Source: Pseudomonas vranovensis DSM 16006 (GTDB lineage Bacteria; Pseudomonadota; Gammaproteobacteria; Pseudomonadales; Pseudomonadaceae). From it: 64,000 nt of DNA. Location: positions 253,206 through 317,205 of the forward strand of contig NZ_KE384456.1 of NCBI RefSeq assembly GCF_000425805.1. Reading direction: 5' to 3'. Positions 11,170 to 20,817 of the stretch are shown piece after piece. The notes under the pieces were generated by a model. The model worked only from the letters and a program-made list of their open reading frames with translations, was not told where the DNA came from and searched no databases. Each line of letters begins with the position of its first letter. The stretch's first letter is position 1. A program made the translations under genes and the position numbers.

Positions 11170-14100
11170 ATGCTCAACAAAGGATTGTTGCTGGCCTGCG
11201 CGCTGGCCTTGCTCAGTGCCTGCGACTCGTCTGCGCCGGACAAGCCCGCCACTGCGCCAACGCCCACCCCGACCCAGGAGGCCGCACCGGCACCCAAGCC
11301 TGCGCGGGAAAGCGCCGAAACCCTGGCCAAGCGTTATGCCGGTCGTGAGTTGAGCGTGGTGGATGTTTCCGAAGTCCAGGTCGATGGTGCCAGTGCATTG
11401 TCTCTGACCTTCTCGGTGCCGCTGGATGCCGAGCAGAATTTTGCCGACCGAGTGCACCTGGTCGACACCGTCAAAGGCAAGGTCGATGGCGCCTGGGAAC
11501 TCTCCGACAACGGCATGGAACTGCGCCTGCGCCACCTTGAGCCGCAACGCAAGCTGGTGCTGACGGTCGATGCCGGCCTGCAGGCCGTCAACGGCAATCG
11601 CTTGGCGGCAGAATCGGTGAGCCGTCTGGAAACCCGTGACATGCAGGCCACCATCGGTTTTGCCAGCCGTGGCTCGCTGCTGCCGACCCGCCTGGCCGAA
11701 GGCCTGCCGGTAATCGCGCTGAACGTCGACAAGGTCGATGTCGAGTTCTTCCGCATCAAGCCAGAATCGCTCGCCACCTTTCTCAGCGCCTGGGGCCGCA
11801 ACAGCAGCCTGTACTACTACCAGTCGAAAGAAACCCTGGACATGGCCGAGCTGGTCTACAGTGGCCGTTTTGACCTCAACCCCGCTCGCAACACCCGCGA
11901 AACCGTGTTGCTGCCGATCGCCGGCATCAAGCCGCTGCAGGAGCCGGGGGTGTACCTGGCAGTGATGCGCGCCTCCGGCACTTATGACTATTCGCAACCG
12001 GCGACCCTGTTCACCTTGAGCGACATCGGCGTGTCGGCCCACCGCTACCACAACCGGATGGATGTGTTCACCCAAGGCCTGGAAGGTGGCAAAGCCCTGA
12101 GCGGCGTTTCCCTGGAACTGCTCGATGCCGAAGGCCGGGTACTCGGCCAGGGCCAGACCGACAGCGACGGCCATGCGCAATTGCCGATGCCACCCAAGGC
12201 CGACGTATTGCTGGCCCATCAAGGCGTACACACCACGATGTTGCGCCTGAACAATGCGGCACTGGACCTGGCCGAATTCGACATCACCGGCCCCCAGGCC
12301 AATCCCCTGCAGTTCTTTGTGTTCGGCCCGCGCGACCTCTACCGTCCGGGTGAAACCGTGCTGCTCAATGGTTTGCTGCGCGACCAGGATGGCCGTCCGC
12401 TCAAGCCACAGCCGGTGACTGTGGAAGTGCGCCGACCGGATGAGCAGATCAGCCGCAAGTTTGTCTGGGAACCAGGCAGCAACGGCCTGTATCAATACCC
12501 GCTGCAATTGGCCAGCGAAGCCCCGACTGGCCGCTGGCAGCTGCTGTTCGACCTGGGCGGTGGCAAGAAGCAGATCTATGAGTTTCTGGTCGAAGACTTT
12601 CTGCCCGAGCGCCTGGCGCTGGAGCTCAAGGGCAGCGATGCGCCCCTTGGACCGGAGCAGGCCGCTGAAATCGAAGTGAATGGCCGCTACCTCTATGGCG
12701 CCCCGGCCTCGGGCAACCGCTTGAGCGGCCAGGCCTATCTGCGTCCGCTGCGTGAGGCGGTGCCGGCGCTGCCGGGCTATCAGTTCGGCTCGATCACCGA
12801 GCAGGAGCTGAGCCAGGACCTGGAGCTGGAAGAAATCACCCTGGATGCCGAAGGCAAGACCACGCTGAGCATCGAGAGCAAATGGGCCGAGGCCCGCTCG
12901 CCGCTGCAACTGACCGTGCAGGCCAGCTTGCAGGAGTCCGGCGGCCGCCCGATCACTCGGCGCCTGGAGCAGCCGATCTGGCCAGCCGAGCGCCTGCCGG
13001 GGGTGCGCGGGTTGTTCGATGGAGAAGAAACCGACAGCGATGGTCCGGTGGAATTCGAAGTGCTGGTCGCCGATCGCGACGGCAACAAACTGGCTGCCGA
13101 CAACCTCAAGGTGCGCCTGATTCGCGAGCGCCGTGATTACTACTGGAACTACTCCCAGAGCGACGGCTGGAGCTACAACTTCAACGAAAAATTCCTCACC
13201 CAGAGCGAAGAGACCATCAGCGTCAAGGCGGGCGGCACCGCACGGCTCAACTTCCAGGTCGAGTGGGGGCCGTACCGCGTCGAGGTCGAAGACCCGCAGA
13301 CGGGCCTGGTATCCAGCGCCCGCTTCTGGGCCGGCTACCGCGCCCAGGACAACGCCGACGGGGGGGCGGTACGGCCGGACCAGGTCAAACTGGCGCTGGA
13401 CAAACCCTCCTATGCCGATGGCGCAACGGCCACTATCACCGTGACCCCACCTGCGGCCGGCACGGGCTATCTGATGGTCGAGTCCAGCGATGGGCCGCTG
13501 TGGTGGCAGGAAATCGACGTGCCGGCCGAGGGCAAGACCTTTGCCGTGAAGCTCGACCCGAAATGGGCTCGCCATGACCTGTATGTGAGTGCCCTGGTGA
13601 TTCGCCCGGGCGAGCGCAAGGTCAATGCCACACCCAAGCGCGCCGTGGGCGTTCTGCACCTGCCGCTGGACCGCGCCGAACGCAAGCTGGCCGTGACGCT
13701 TGCCGCGCCGGAAAAAATGCGACCCAAGCAGCCGCTGACCGTCAAGGTACAGGCGCGCAATGCCGACGGCAGCGTGCCCAAAGAGGTCCATGTGCTGCTG
13801 GCGGCGGTGGACGTGGGTATCCTCAATATCACCGAATACCCGACCCCGGACCCGTTCACCGGCTTGTTCGGGCGCAAGGCCTATGGTGCCGACCAATTGG
13901 ACATTTATGGCCAGTTGATCGAAGCCGGGCAGGGCCGTCTGGCCAGCCTGGCATTTGGTGGCGATGCGGCCATGGCCAAGGGCGGCAAGCGTCCCAATAC
14001 CAGTGTCACCATCGTTGCCCAGCAGAGTGCCCCAGTGACACTCAACGAAAATGGCGAGGGTGAAGCCACTGTCGACATTCCCGACTTCAACGGTGAGCTG

Positions 14101-16077
14101 CGTCTGATGGCCCAGGCCTGGACCGATGAGCGCTATGGCGTTGCCGAAGGCAAGACGGTAGTTGCCGCCCCGCTGATTGCCGAACTGTCGGCGCCGCGCT
14201 TCCTCGCCGGTGGCGACCGCACCACCCTGGCGCTGGACCTGTCGAACCTCTCGGGGCAGGCGCAGAAACTCACTGTGCGCGTAAGCACCGAAGGCCAACT
14301 GAGCCTGTTGGGCGCCGCCGAGCAGAGCCTGGATCTGACCCAGGGCCAGCGCGTCACAGTGCTGGTACCCGTGCAGGCCAATGGAGGCCTGGGGCAGGGC
14401 AAGGTCAAGGTCGAGGTCCTGGGCCTGCAACTGCCGGGCGAGCAGGCCGCAGCCTTCAGCCGTGACTGGACCCTGGGCGTGCGTCCGGCCTATCCGGCGA
14501 TGCTCAAGCAGTACCGGGTAGCGCTCAAGGATCAGCCCTGGAGCCTGCCCGAGGGCGATCTGGCCGCGTTCGAGCCGCAAGGTCTTGAAGCCATGCTGGC
14601 GTTGTCGAGTCGGCCACCGCTGAACCTGGCCGAGCAGATCCGCGCCCTGGAAGCCTATCCGTATGGCTGCCTGGAGCAGACCGCCAGCGGCCTGTACCCC
14701 TCGCTCTACGCCGATGCTGCAACGCTCAAGCGCCTGGGCATCACCGGCGAGCCGGCCGAGGTGCGCAAACGCAAGATCGAAATGGGCATCGAGCACTTGC
14801 TGGGCATGCAGCGCTACAACGGCAGCTTCGGCCTGTGGAGTTCGGATGACGAGGAAGAGTATTGGCTGACGGCCTATGTCACGGACTTCCTGCTGCGTGC
14901 CCGCGAGCAGGGGTATGCCGTGCCGGCCGATGCCTTGAAAAAAGCCAGCGAGCGTCTGCTGCGCTACCTGCAGGAGCGCAACCTGATCGAGGTCAGCTAC
15001 AGCAAGAATGCCGAGCACAGCCGCTTTGCCGTGCAGGCCTATGCCGCACTGGTGCTGGCGCGCACGCAACAGGCGCCGCTGGGTGCGCTGCGCAGCCTGT
15101 TCGAGCGGCGCAGCGATGCCCGTTCCGGCTTGCCGCTGGTACAACTGGCCATCGCCCTGGACAAGATGGGCGACAAGCCACGGGCCGAACAGGCCTTGCA
15201 GGCGGGCCTGGCGGTCAGCCGCAGCAGCGACGACTGGCTGGGAGACTATGGCAGCCCGGTGCGTGACCAGGCGTTGATCCTGGCCTTGCTCGAAGAGAAC
15301 AACCTGGCCAGCAATACCCTCGATGCGCGGTTGTTCGAACTGTCGGATGAGCTGGCGGCCAATCGCTGGCTGTCGACCCAGGAGCGCAACGCGCTGTTCC
15401 TTGCCGGCCGTGGCCTGCTGGGGAAGCCGGAGGGTAAATGGACGGCACGCCTGGATAGCGCGGGTGAAGTGCGGGAACTGGATGCGGCGCAATCGGGATT
15501 GAAACTCGAAGGCCCGCTGCTGGCCTCGCCGCTGACCGTGCAGAACCAGGGCAGCGACACACTGTTCCAGCAACTGACCGTGTCTGGCTACCCGCGTCAA
15601 GCGCCGGCGGCCAGCAGCAACGGTATGACCATCCGCCGTGAATTCCTGGGCATGAATGGACAGGCGCTGGACCTGCGTACTCTCAAGAGCGGTGACCTGG
15701 TGCTGGTGCATCTGGCATTGACGTCGACAACGCGGGTGCCGGATGCCCTGGTGGTCGACTTGTTGCCGGCGGGCCTGGAGCTGGAAAACCAGAACCTGGC
15801 GCAAAGCGCGGCCAGCCTTGAGAACGCCAGCAGCGCCGTGAAGCAGTGGCGTGAATCGATGCAGAACGCCAACGTGGTGCATCAGGAGTTTCGTGATGAC
15901 CGCTACGTGGCGGCGCTGAACCTTGAAGGCTATGGCACCACGCACCTGCTGTACCTGGCGCGAGCCGTTACGCCGGGCACCTACCGGGTGCCGCCGCCGC
16001 AGGTGGAGTCGATGTACCGACCGAATGTGCAGGCGGTGGGTGAGACAGCGGGAGAGTTGGTGGTCAAGGCCCGCTAG
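11170..16077 (+). CDS. yfhM: Bacterial alpha-2-macroglobulin lipoprotein (YfhM type)
   Basis: A 1635-residue periplasmic lipoprotein thought to trap foreign proteases. The signal peptide ends in the lipobox LLSAC, with lipidated C18 followed by Asp; in E. coli that residue favours inner-membrane retention. Repeated beta-sandwich macroglobulin domains occupy most of the length. The reactive thioester motif GCLEQ is intact, with C1167 and Q1170, inside the alpha-helical TED region. The length is close to E. coli ECAM. The start at ATG 11170 follows AAGAG; GTG 11161 is less likely. As in E. coli, it lies next to pbpC, consistent with guarding the envelope where murein is repaired, but here a small opposite-strand gene separates them. 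Confidence 0.95.
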   Translation: MLNKGLLLACALALLSACDSSAPDKPATAPTPTPTQEAAPAPKPARESAETLAKRYAGRELSVVDVSEVQVDGASALSLTFSVPLDAEQNFADRVHLVDTVKGKVDGAWELSDNGMELRLRHLEPQRKLVLTVDAGLQAVNGNRLAAESVSRLETRDMQATIGFASRGSLLPTRLAEGLPVIALNVDKVDVEFFRIKPESLATFLSAWGRNSSLYYYQSKETLDMAELVYSGRFDLNPARNTRETVLLPIAGIKPLQEPGVYLAVMRASGTYDYSQPATLFTLSDIGVSAHRYHNRMDVFTQGLEGGKALSGVSLELLDAEGRVLGQGQTDSDGHAQLPMPPKADVLLAHQGVHTTMLRLNNAALDLAEFDITGPQANPLQFFVFGPRDLYRPGETVLLNGLLRDQDGRPLKPQPVTVEVRRPDEQISRKFVWEPGSNGLYQYPLQLASEAPTGRWQLLFDLGGGKKQIYEFLVEDFLPERLALELKGSDAPLGPEQAAEIEVNGRYLYGAPASGNRLSGQAYLRPLREAVPALPGYQFGSITEQELSQDLELEEITLDAEGKTTLSIESKWAEARSPLQLTVQASLQESGGRPITRRLEQPIWPAERLPGVRGLFDGEETDSDGPVEFEVLVADRDGNKLAADNLKVRLIRERRDYYWNYSQSDGWSYNFNEKFLTQSEETISVKAGGTARLNFQVEWGPYRVEVEDPQTGLVSSARFWAGYRAQDNADGGAVRPDQVKLALDKPSYADGATATITVTPPAAGTGYLMVESSDGPLWWQEIDVPAEGKTFAVKLDPKWARHDLYVSALVIRPGERKVNATPKRAVGVLHLPLDRAERKLAVTLAAPEKMRPKQPLTVKVQARNADGSVPKEVHVLLAAVDVGILNITEYPTPDPFTGLFGRKAYGADQLDIYGQLIEAGQGRLASLAFGGDAAMAKGGKRPNTSVTIVAQQSAPVTLNENGEGEATVDIPDFNGELRLMAQAWTDERYGVAEGKTVVAAPLIAELSAPRFLAGGDRTTLALDLSNLSGQAQKLTVRVSTEGQLSLLGAAEQSLDLTQGQRVTVLVPVQANGGLGQGKVKVEVLGLQLPGEQAAAFSRDWTLGVRPAYPAMLKQYRVALKDQPWSLPEGDLAAFEPQGLEAMLALSSRPPLNLAEQIRALEAYPYGCLEQTASGLYPSLYADAATLKRLGITGEPAEVRKRKIEMGIEHLLGMQRYNGSFGLWSSDDEEEYWLTAYVTDFLLRAREQGYAVPADALKKASERLLRYLQERNLIEVSYSKNAEHSRFAVQAYAALVLARTQQAPLGALRSLFERRSDARSGLPLVQLAIALDKMGDKPRAEQALQAGLAVSRSSDDWLGDYGSPVRDQALILALLEENNLASNTLDARLFELSDELAANRWLSTQERNALFLAGRGLLGKPEGKWTARLDSAGEVRELDAAQSGLKLEGPLLASPLTVQNQGSDTLFQQLTVSGYPRQAPAASSNGMTIRREFLGMNGQALDLRTLKSGDLVLVHLALTSTTRVPDALVVDLLPAGLELENQNLAQSAASLENASSAVKQWRESMQNANVVHQEFRDDRYVAALNLEGYGTTHLLYLARAVTPGTYRVPPPQVESMYRPNVQAVGETAGELVVKAR

Positions 16078-16084
16078 CGCGATA

Positions 16085-16172
16085 TAGCTGCTGCCGTCAG
16101 GCTGCGATCGGTCGCGAAGCGACCGCAAATGGCGACTGCTATGCAGTCGATCGCAGCCTTGGGCAGCGGCTA
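16085..16172. repeat. Inverted pair of TAGCCGCTGCC-type repeats
   Basis: Left arm 16085-16110 (TAGCTGCTGCCGTCAGGCTG, then CGATCG) and right arm 16148-16172 are imperfect reverse complements. Between them lies a second small hairpin made of GGTCGC/GCGACC. The element fills the gap between the macroglobulin gene and the convergent small membrane protein gene. It belongs to the same family as 1236-1280. Confidence 0.75.
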
Positions 16173-16196
16173 CGGGTAGTCAGTCGTTCCCGGCGA

Positions 16197-16490
16197 TCAG
16201 TGAATGATCCAGCTCAACACCCACAACCCCAGCAGCAACCAGATAATGCCGAGGATGATCGAGGCGCGCATGAAGGCACGGATGGCCGAATACAGCAGCA
16301 TCAGGCCGATGATCAGGGCGATGATGCTGACCAGTGAGGTGTCCATGCCCAAGGTCCGCGCCAGGCCATCGATGAAGTTGCCCCCGGCGTTGGCCAGCAG
16401 GTTGAACAACCCGCTAAGACCATCGACGACAAAGCGGATCAGCGCCCCCAGTGCCTGGCCAAGCCACTCGAAAAAACCTTCTACATGCAT
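16197..16490 (-). CDS. Small hydrophobic membrane protein, unknown function
   Basis: A 97-residue protein. The first half is amphipathic (FFEWLGQALGALIRFVVDGL) and two strongly hydrophobic segments follow at about residues 52-70 and 76-95. The start at 16490 has AGGAAG six bases upstream, a good ribosome site. It lies on the opposite strand between the macroglobulin and pbpC genes, divergent from pbpC with about 100 bases between starts. I do not recognise the family; it could be a small envelope stress or scaffold protein. Confidence 0.78.
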   Translation of the reverse strand: MHVEGFFEWLGQALGALIRFVVDGLSGLFNLLANAGGNFIDGLARTLGMDTSLVSIIALIIGLMLLYSAIRAFMRASIILGIIWLLLGLWVLSWIIH

Positions 16491-16594
16491 AGTTGCTTCC
16501 TGATGATCGATTCGGCGAGTCTGCCGTTGCCAAGCCTTTGGCCATTCACTGGCCAGGTCAGTTCCCTGTTCACTGTCAGTCACAGGGTTGCCCG

Positions 16595-18949
16595 ATGCAC
16601 ATCTTAGCTTGCCCGCGCAGTCCGATGGCAAAACGGCTGAGTGCTGTGGCAGGTGCCGTGTTGCTGGTGTGTGCCGTGCTGTGGGGCGCTGATCGCCTGT
16701 GGCCATTGCCCCTGCCGGCTGATGATCTGGCGCGGGTGGTGCTCGCGGAGGACGGCACGCCCCTCTGGCGTTTTGCCGATGCCGAAGGCGTGTGGCGTTA
16801 CCCAGTGAGCAGCGATCAGGTGTCGCCGTATTACTTGCAGGCGCTGCTCACCTACGAGGATCGCTGGTTCTATCACCACCCCGGGGTCAATCCCCTGGCC
16901 CTGGGCCGGGCAGCCTGGCAGAACGTGCGCGGTGGACGCGTGGTGTCGGGGGGCAGCACGCTGTCGATGCAAGTGGCGCGCTTGCTCGATCCGCACTCGC
17001 GTACCTTGCCCGGCAAACTGCGCCAGTTGTGGCGCACCGCGCAGCTGGAATGGCACCTGTCAAAGGCGCAGATTCTGGAGATCTACCTCAATCGCGCGCC
17101 TTTTGGCGGTACCTTGCAGGGCGTGGCTGCCGCCAGTTGGGCCTACCTGGGCAAGTCGCCGCTGCACCTGACCCCGGCAGAGGCAGCGTTGCTCGCGGTG
17201 TTGCCCCAGGCACCGAGCCGCTTGCGTCCTGATCGCCATCCGGCGCGCGCGCAAGTGGCCCGCGACAAGGTGCTGCAACGTCTGCTCGACTACCAGGTGT
17301 GGCCACAGCAACGGGTGGCCGAGGCGCTGGAGGAACCCTTGCTGCTGGCGCCCAGGCAAGAGCCGGCTCTCGCCCCCTTGCTGGCCCGGCGCCTGAACAG
17401 ACCACACAGCCCACCGCTGATCCGCACCACCCTCGATGCTTCGTTGCAGCGCCGCCTGGAGGACCTGCTGCTGGGCTGGCGGGCGCGCCTGCCGGAACGC
17501 ACCTCGGCGGCGATCCTGGTGGTGGAGGCACAGAACATGGCGGTGCGAGCGTACCTGGGTTCGGTCGATTTGAATGACGAGCGCCGCTTTGGCCATGTCG
17601 ACATGATTACTGCACTGCGTTCGCCGGGCTCCACGCTCAAGCCCTTCCTTTACGGCATGGCCATGGACGATGGCCTGATCCACTCCGAATCCCTGCTCCA
17701 GGATGTGCCCCGACGCTATGGGGATTACCGGCCAGGAAATTTCTCCATGGGGTTCAGTGGCCCGGTGGCGGCCAGCTCGGCCTTGGCGCTGTCATTGAAC
17801 CTGCCGGCGGTGCAGTTGCTTGAAGCCTATGGGCCCAAGCGCTTCGCCGCGCAGATGCGCAGCGGTGGTGTACCTCTGATCCTGCCGCCCCTTGCCGAGC
17901 CCAACCTGTCGCTGATTCTCGGTGGTGCCGGCAGCCGCCTTGAAGAATTGGTAGCCGGTTACGGTGCCTTGTCGCGGGGCGGCCTGAGTGCGCCGATCCG
18001 GTTGCAGCCGGGCGCGCCATTGGCCGAGCGCCGATTGTTGTCAGCAGGCAGTGCCTGGATCATCCGGCGCATTCTCAGTGGTCAGGCGCGGCCGGATCGC
18101 GACCCCCATGCCGAGCTGGTGCAGCGCCCGTTGCTGGCGTGGAAGACCGGCACCAGTTATGGCTTCAGGGATGCCTGGTCGATTGGTGTCGGGCCGCGTT
18201 ACCTGATCGGTATCTGGATCGGCCGGCCCGACGGCACGCCGGTGCCCGGGCAGTTCGGCCTGGCTTCTGCGGCGCCGCTGATGCTGCAGGTTCACGACGT
18301 GTTGAGTAACCGCGACAGCCAGCGCGGCATTGCCGCTCCGGTGGCGGCGGTACCGGCCAATGTCGGCGTGGCGGCGATCTGCTGGCCGTTGGGGCAACCG
18401 CTGGCGCGGCAGGACACCAATTGCCGGCGCCAACGCTTTGCCTGGACCCTGGATGGCACCACGCCGCCCACCCTGCAGGCGGCCGATCAGCCCCTGAGCG
18501 TTGGCCTGCGTGAAACGGTCTGGGTCAACGCCCAGGGGCTGCGGGTCGATGCCAGTTGTGCAGGTGCCGCGGCCCGGGAGATTGCCCTGTGGCCCGCGCC
18601 ACTGGAGCCCTGGTTGCCACGGGTGGAACGGCGTGAAGTGCGCCTGCCCAGGGTCGATCCCGCTTGCCCACCGCACGTGCCGGCCAGTGCGCCACCGTTG
18701 TCGATAGTCGGCGTTCGCCAGGGCGATGAACTGCGCCGTCCAGCCACCAGCAGCGAGCCGCTGCGTCTGGAGGTGTCGGCACTGGGGGGCAGCGGCAGGC
18801 GCTGGTGGTTCCTCAATGGCGCGCCGCTGGGTGAATCGGTTGGTCAGGAGCGCCTGAGTGCGCGTTTCGAGCAGGCCGGTCGGGTCGAGTTGAGTGCGCT
18901 GGACGAGAGCGGGCAAACCGCCCGGGTCGAGTTCCAGATCAATGAATAA
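16595..18949 (+). CDS. pbpC: Penicillin-binding protein 1C
   Basis: Bifunctional murein synthase of about 784 residues anchored by one N-terminal helix (AVAGAVLLVCAVLWGA). The GT51 glycosyltransferase has its catalytic Glu at 88 in EDRWFYHHPG, followed by GGSTLSMQVARLL and the SKAQILEIYLNRAPFGG helix. The transpeptidase has S346-T-L-K349, an SLN motif in LALSLNLP and K517-T-G-T. A PBP1C-type C-terminal domain ends the protein. GT51 synthases usually have TQQ in the second motif and here it is SMQ. Start 16595 is favoured by AGGG seven bases upstream; 16625 (MAKRLS) is the alternative. It pairs functionally with the upstream macroglobulin gene. Confidence 0.94.
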   Translation: MHILACPRSPMAKRLSAVAGAVLLVCAVLWGADRLWPLPLPADDLARVVLAEDGTPLWRFADAEGVWRYPVSSDQVSPYYLQALLTYEDRWFYHHPGVNPLALGRAAWQNVRGGRVVSGGSTLSMQVARLLDPHSRTLPGKLRQLWRTAQLEWHLSKAQILEIYLNRAPFGGTLQGVAAASWAYLGKSPLHLTPAEAALLAVLPQAPSRLRPDRHPARAQVARDKVLQRLLDYQVWPQQRVAEALEEPLLLAPRQEPALAPLLARRLNRPHSPPLIRTTLDASLQRRLEDLLLGWRARLPERTSAAILVVEAQNMAVRAYLGSVDLNDERRFGHVDMITALRSPGSTLKPFLYGMAMDDGLIHSESLLQDVPRRYGDYRPGNFSMGFSGPVAASSALALSLNLPAVQLLEAYGPKRFAAQMRSGGVPLILPPLAEPNLSLILGGAGSRLEELVAGYGALSRGGLSAPIRLQPGAPLAERRLLSAGSAWIIRRILSGQARPDRDPHAELVQRPLLAWKTGTSYGFRDAWSIGVGPRYLIGIWIGRPDGTPVPGQFGLASAAPLMLQVHDVLSNRDSQRGIAAPVAAVPANVGVAAICWPLGQPLARQDTNCRRQRFAWTLDGTTPPTLQAADQPLSVGLRETVWVNAQGLRVDASCAGAAAREIALWPAPLEPWLPRVERREVRLPRVDPACPPHVPASAPPLSIVGVRQGDELRRPATSSEPLRLEVSALGGSGRRWWFLNGAPLGESVGQERLSARFEQAGRVELSALDESGQTARVEFQINE

Positions 18950-18966
18950 GGGGCCTGATGCCCCTT
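18948..18966 (+). terminator. Terminator-like hairpin after pbpC
   Basis: AAGGGGC pairs perfectly with GCCCCTT across a five-base loop, starting in the pbpC stop codon. No run of T follows, so it may act as a 3' stabiliser more than as a strong terminator. Confidence 0.5.
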
Positions 18967-19188
18967 CAATTAGTGATAGCGCCAAAGTGGAGTGTGCCTG
19001 GATGCTGCCTTTCGGCTCACCCAAGTCATTGATTGGATGGCCGATATTTTTACCGGCTAAAGGTATAGAAGGGGTTAATACCAAGTTCTGGATTGTTTGC
19101 CGTCGGTGCCCGCGCTCAGATGTTCGTAACGGAGAATGGCGCTGCGTGTGTCGTTCTCTTACAACGAGCAGCGGCAACGGAGTCGCCC

Positions 19189-20763
19189 ATGAAATCTCAA
19201 GCGTGGAAAGCAAGTACAGCCCTGGTCCTGGCCCTGGCGGTCAGTCTTGGTGGCTGTAGCAGCGGCGGCGGTGGCTCCAAGAGCCATGTCGACAGCTCGA
19301 CACCCACCGAAGCCGGCACCGACGCTGGAACCGGGGGCAGCGGTGATGGCAGCGCAGGTGGCGGCACGGGCGGCACCGGGGATGGCGGCCTAGCGGGTGG
19401 CGGCGCGGGTTCAGGCGGAACCGGCGGTACGGGAGGCACTGGAGGTACAGGTGGGACGGGAGGGACAGGTGGCACCGGCGGCGGCGAGGGTGGCACCGAT
19501 CCGGGCACCGGAAACCCCGGCACCGGCAATCCCGGCGGTGGCGATCCGGGCAGCGGTGCGACCACACCTCTGGTCACCGGCCAGGTGGTCGATCAGGTGG
19601 GTAACGCCGTGGCTGGTGTCGGCACTGGCGTTGCAGGCGTAGGGACGGCCGTCGATACCCTGCCCGTAGTGGGCAGCACTGGTGCCGGAGGCCTGGTGAC
19701 CTCGACAGGCAACGCGGTGAACAGCATCGGCACCGGGGTGAGCGCCGGCCTGGGCCAGTTGGGTACCGGCAACAATGCCCTCGGCACCACGGTGGCCGGT
19801 GTTGGCAACGGTGTGTCCGACCTTGGCGGCGGCGTCCAGCAATTGGGCGGCAGCGACTTGATTGAACACATTCCGGTGGTGAACACCGTGGTAGGAAATG
19901 TCGGGCAGGCCGTGACCATGCTCGGCGATACCCTGAGCACCCAGAGCACCACCGGCCCCTTGGGCAGTCTCAACGACAAGTTGAGTAACCAGGTATTGGT
20001 ACCGGTGGTCTCGCTGGTAGAGACCACTACCGGCAATCTCGGCAACCAGACCAAGCTTGGTGGCCCGCTGGATTCAGTACTTGGCAAGGTGGGCGGCACA
20101 CTCGATGGCGTGGGTGACAAGGTCGCCGGCGCTGGCGGTGGCAATCCGTTGACCACTGCGGTAGGTGGACTGGTCAGCAATGTCGGTGGCGCGGTCGACA
20201 CGTCCGGCGGCCTGGTGAACGGTCCTGGCGGCAAGCCGGGCCTTCTGGAAACGGTGGGCGGCGCGGTGGCTGGTGTCGGCACTGGCCTTGATGCAGGCAG
20301 CAACAATGCCTTGCTCGGCACCACGGGCGGTGCTGCGGTGGCGGTGGGCAACACCGTGGCCTCAGTGGGCACGCTCGTGGGTGGCAACGGCGTAGCCAGT
20401 GCCGGCGCGGCTGTGCCGACAGCGGCACTGACCACCAACGTAGGCGCTGCGGTCACGCCTGTGGTGAGCAGCGTCGCCAGCGTTACCGGTCAAGTCGGCG
20501 CGGCCACCGGTATCGGTGCGCCGGTCGACAACCTGGTGAGCAAGGTGGGTGGGGCGGTGAGCGGCCTGGGTACCCAGGTGGATGCGGCCAGCAGCAACCC
20601 GGTGGTCAGCACCGTGGGGGCTACCGTCAACGAAGTCGGTAAGACAGTCGATCAGGTGGGCGGCTTGCTCACCCCAGGTGGGCAGCAGGGCGGAGGCCTG
20701 GGCGGAGCACTCAATGGATTGGTTGGCGGCCTCAAGAATGGACTGACCGGGGCGCAACCTTGA
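19189..20763 (+). CDS. Glycine-rich collagen-like lipoprotein, candidate TpsB substrate
   Basis: A 524-residue surface-type lipoprotein. The signal peptide ends in LAVSLGGC with lipidated C23, followed by SSGGGG. Residues 24 to about 125 are almost only G, T, S, D and P and include seven consecutive Gly-Gly-Thr triplets at 76-96, a collagen-like G-X-Y pattern. The remaining 400 residues repeat short units such as VGNAVAGVGTGV and LGTTVAGVGNGV, with Val or Leu spaced by Gly, and finish in a glycine-rich tail. There are no cysteines after the lipobox and very few aromatic residues. The start follows CGGAG by seven bases. It precedes a TpsB-type transporter gene but lacks a haemagglutinin-like TPS domain, so substrate status is inferred from position only. 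Confidence 0.85.
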   Translation: MKSQAWKASTALVLALAVSLGGCSSGGGGSKSHVDSSTPTEAGTDAGTGGSGDGSAGGGTGGTGDGGLAGGGAGSGGTGGTGGTGGTGGTGGTGGTGGGEGGTDPGTGNPGTGNPGGGDPGSGATTPLVTGQVVDQVGNAVAGVGTGVAGVGTAVDTLPVVGSTGAGGLVTSTGNAVNSIGTGVSAGLGQLGTGNNALGTTVAGVGNGVSDLGGGVQQLGGSDLIEHIPVVNTVVGNVGQAVTMLGDTLSTQSTTGPLGSLNDKLSNQVLVPVVSLVETTTGNLGNQTKLGGPLDSVLGKVGGTLDGVGDKVAGAGGGNPLTTAVGGLVSNVGGAVDTSGGLVNGPGGKPGLLETVGGAVAGVGTGLDAGSNNALLGTTGGAAVAVGNTVASVGTLVGGNGVASAGAAVPTAALTTNVGAAVTPVVSSVASVTGQVGAATGIGAPVDNLVSKVGGAVSGLGTQVDAASSNPVVSTVGATVNEVGKTVDQVGGLLTPGGQQGGGLGGALNGLVGGLKNGLTGAQP

Positions 20764-20817
20764 AGCACCCGCCTTCATTAGACGATTGTTCGGGCAACAC
20801 CTACGCTTGAGTCTGAC

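Noticed and set aside
11074..16128. A 1684-codon open frame antisense to the macroglobulin gene
   Set aside because: It mirrors the opposite gene frame in GC-rich DNA, its composition is His/Gln-rich with no domain, and the plus-strand gene has a lipobox and an intact GCLEQ thioester.
19414..19476. Short tandem units resembling a CRISPR or microsatellite
   Set aside because: The units are nine bases, contiguous and in frame, differ in synonymous positions, and there are no spacers.
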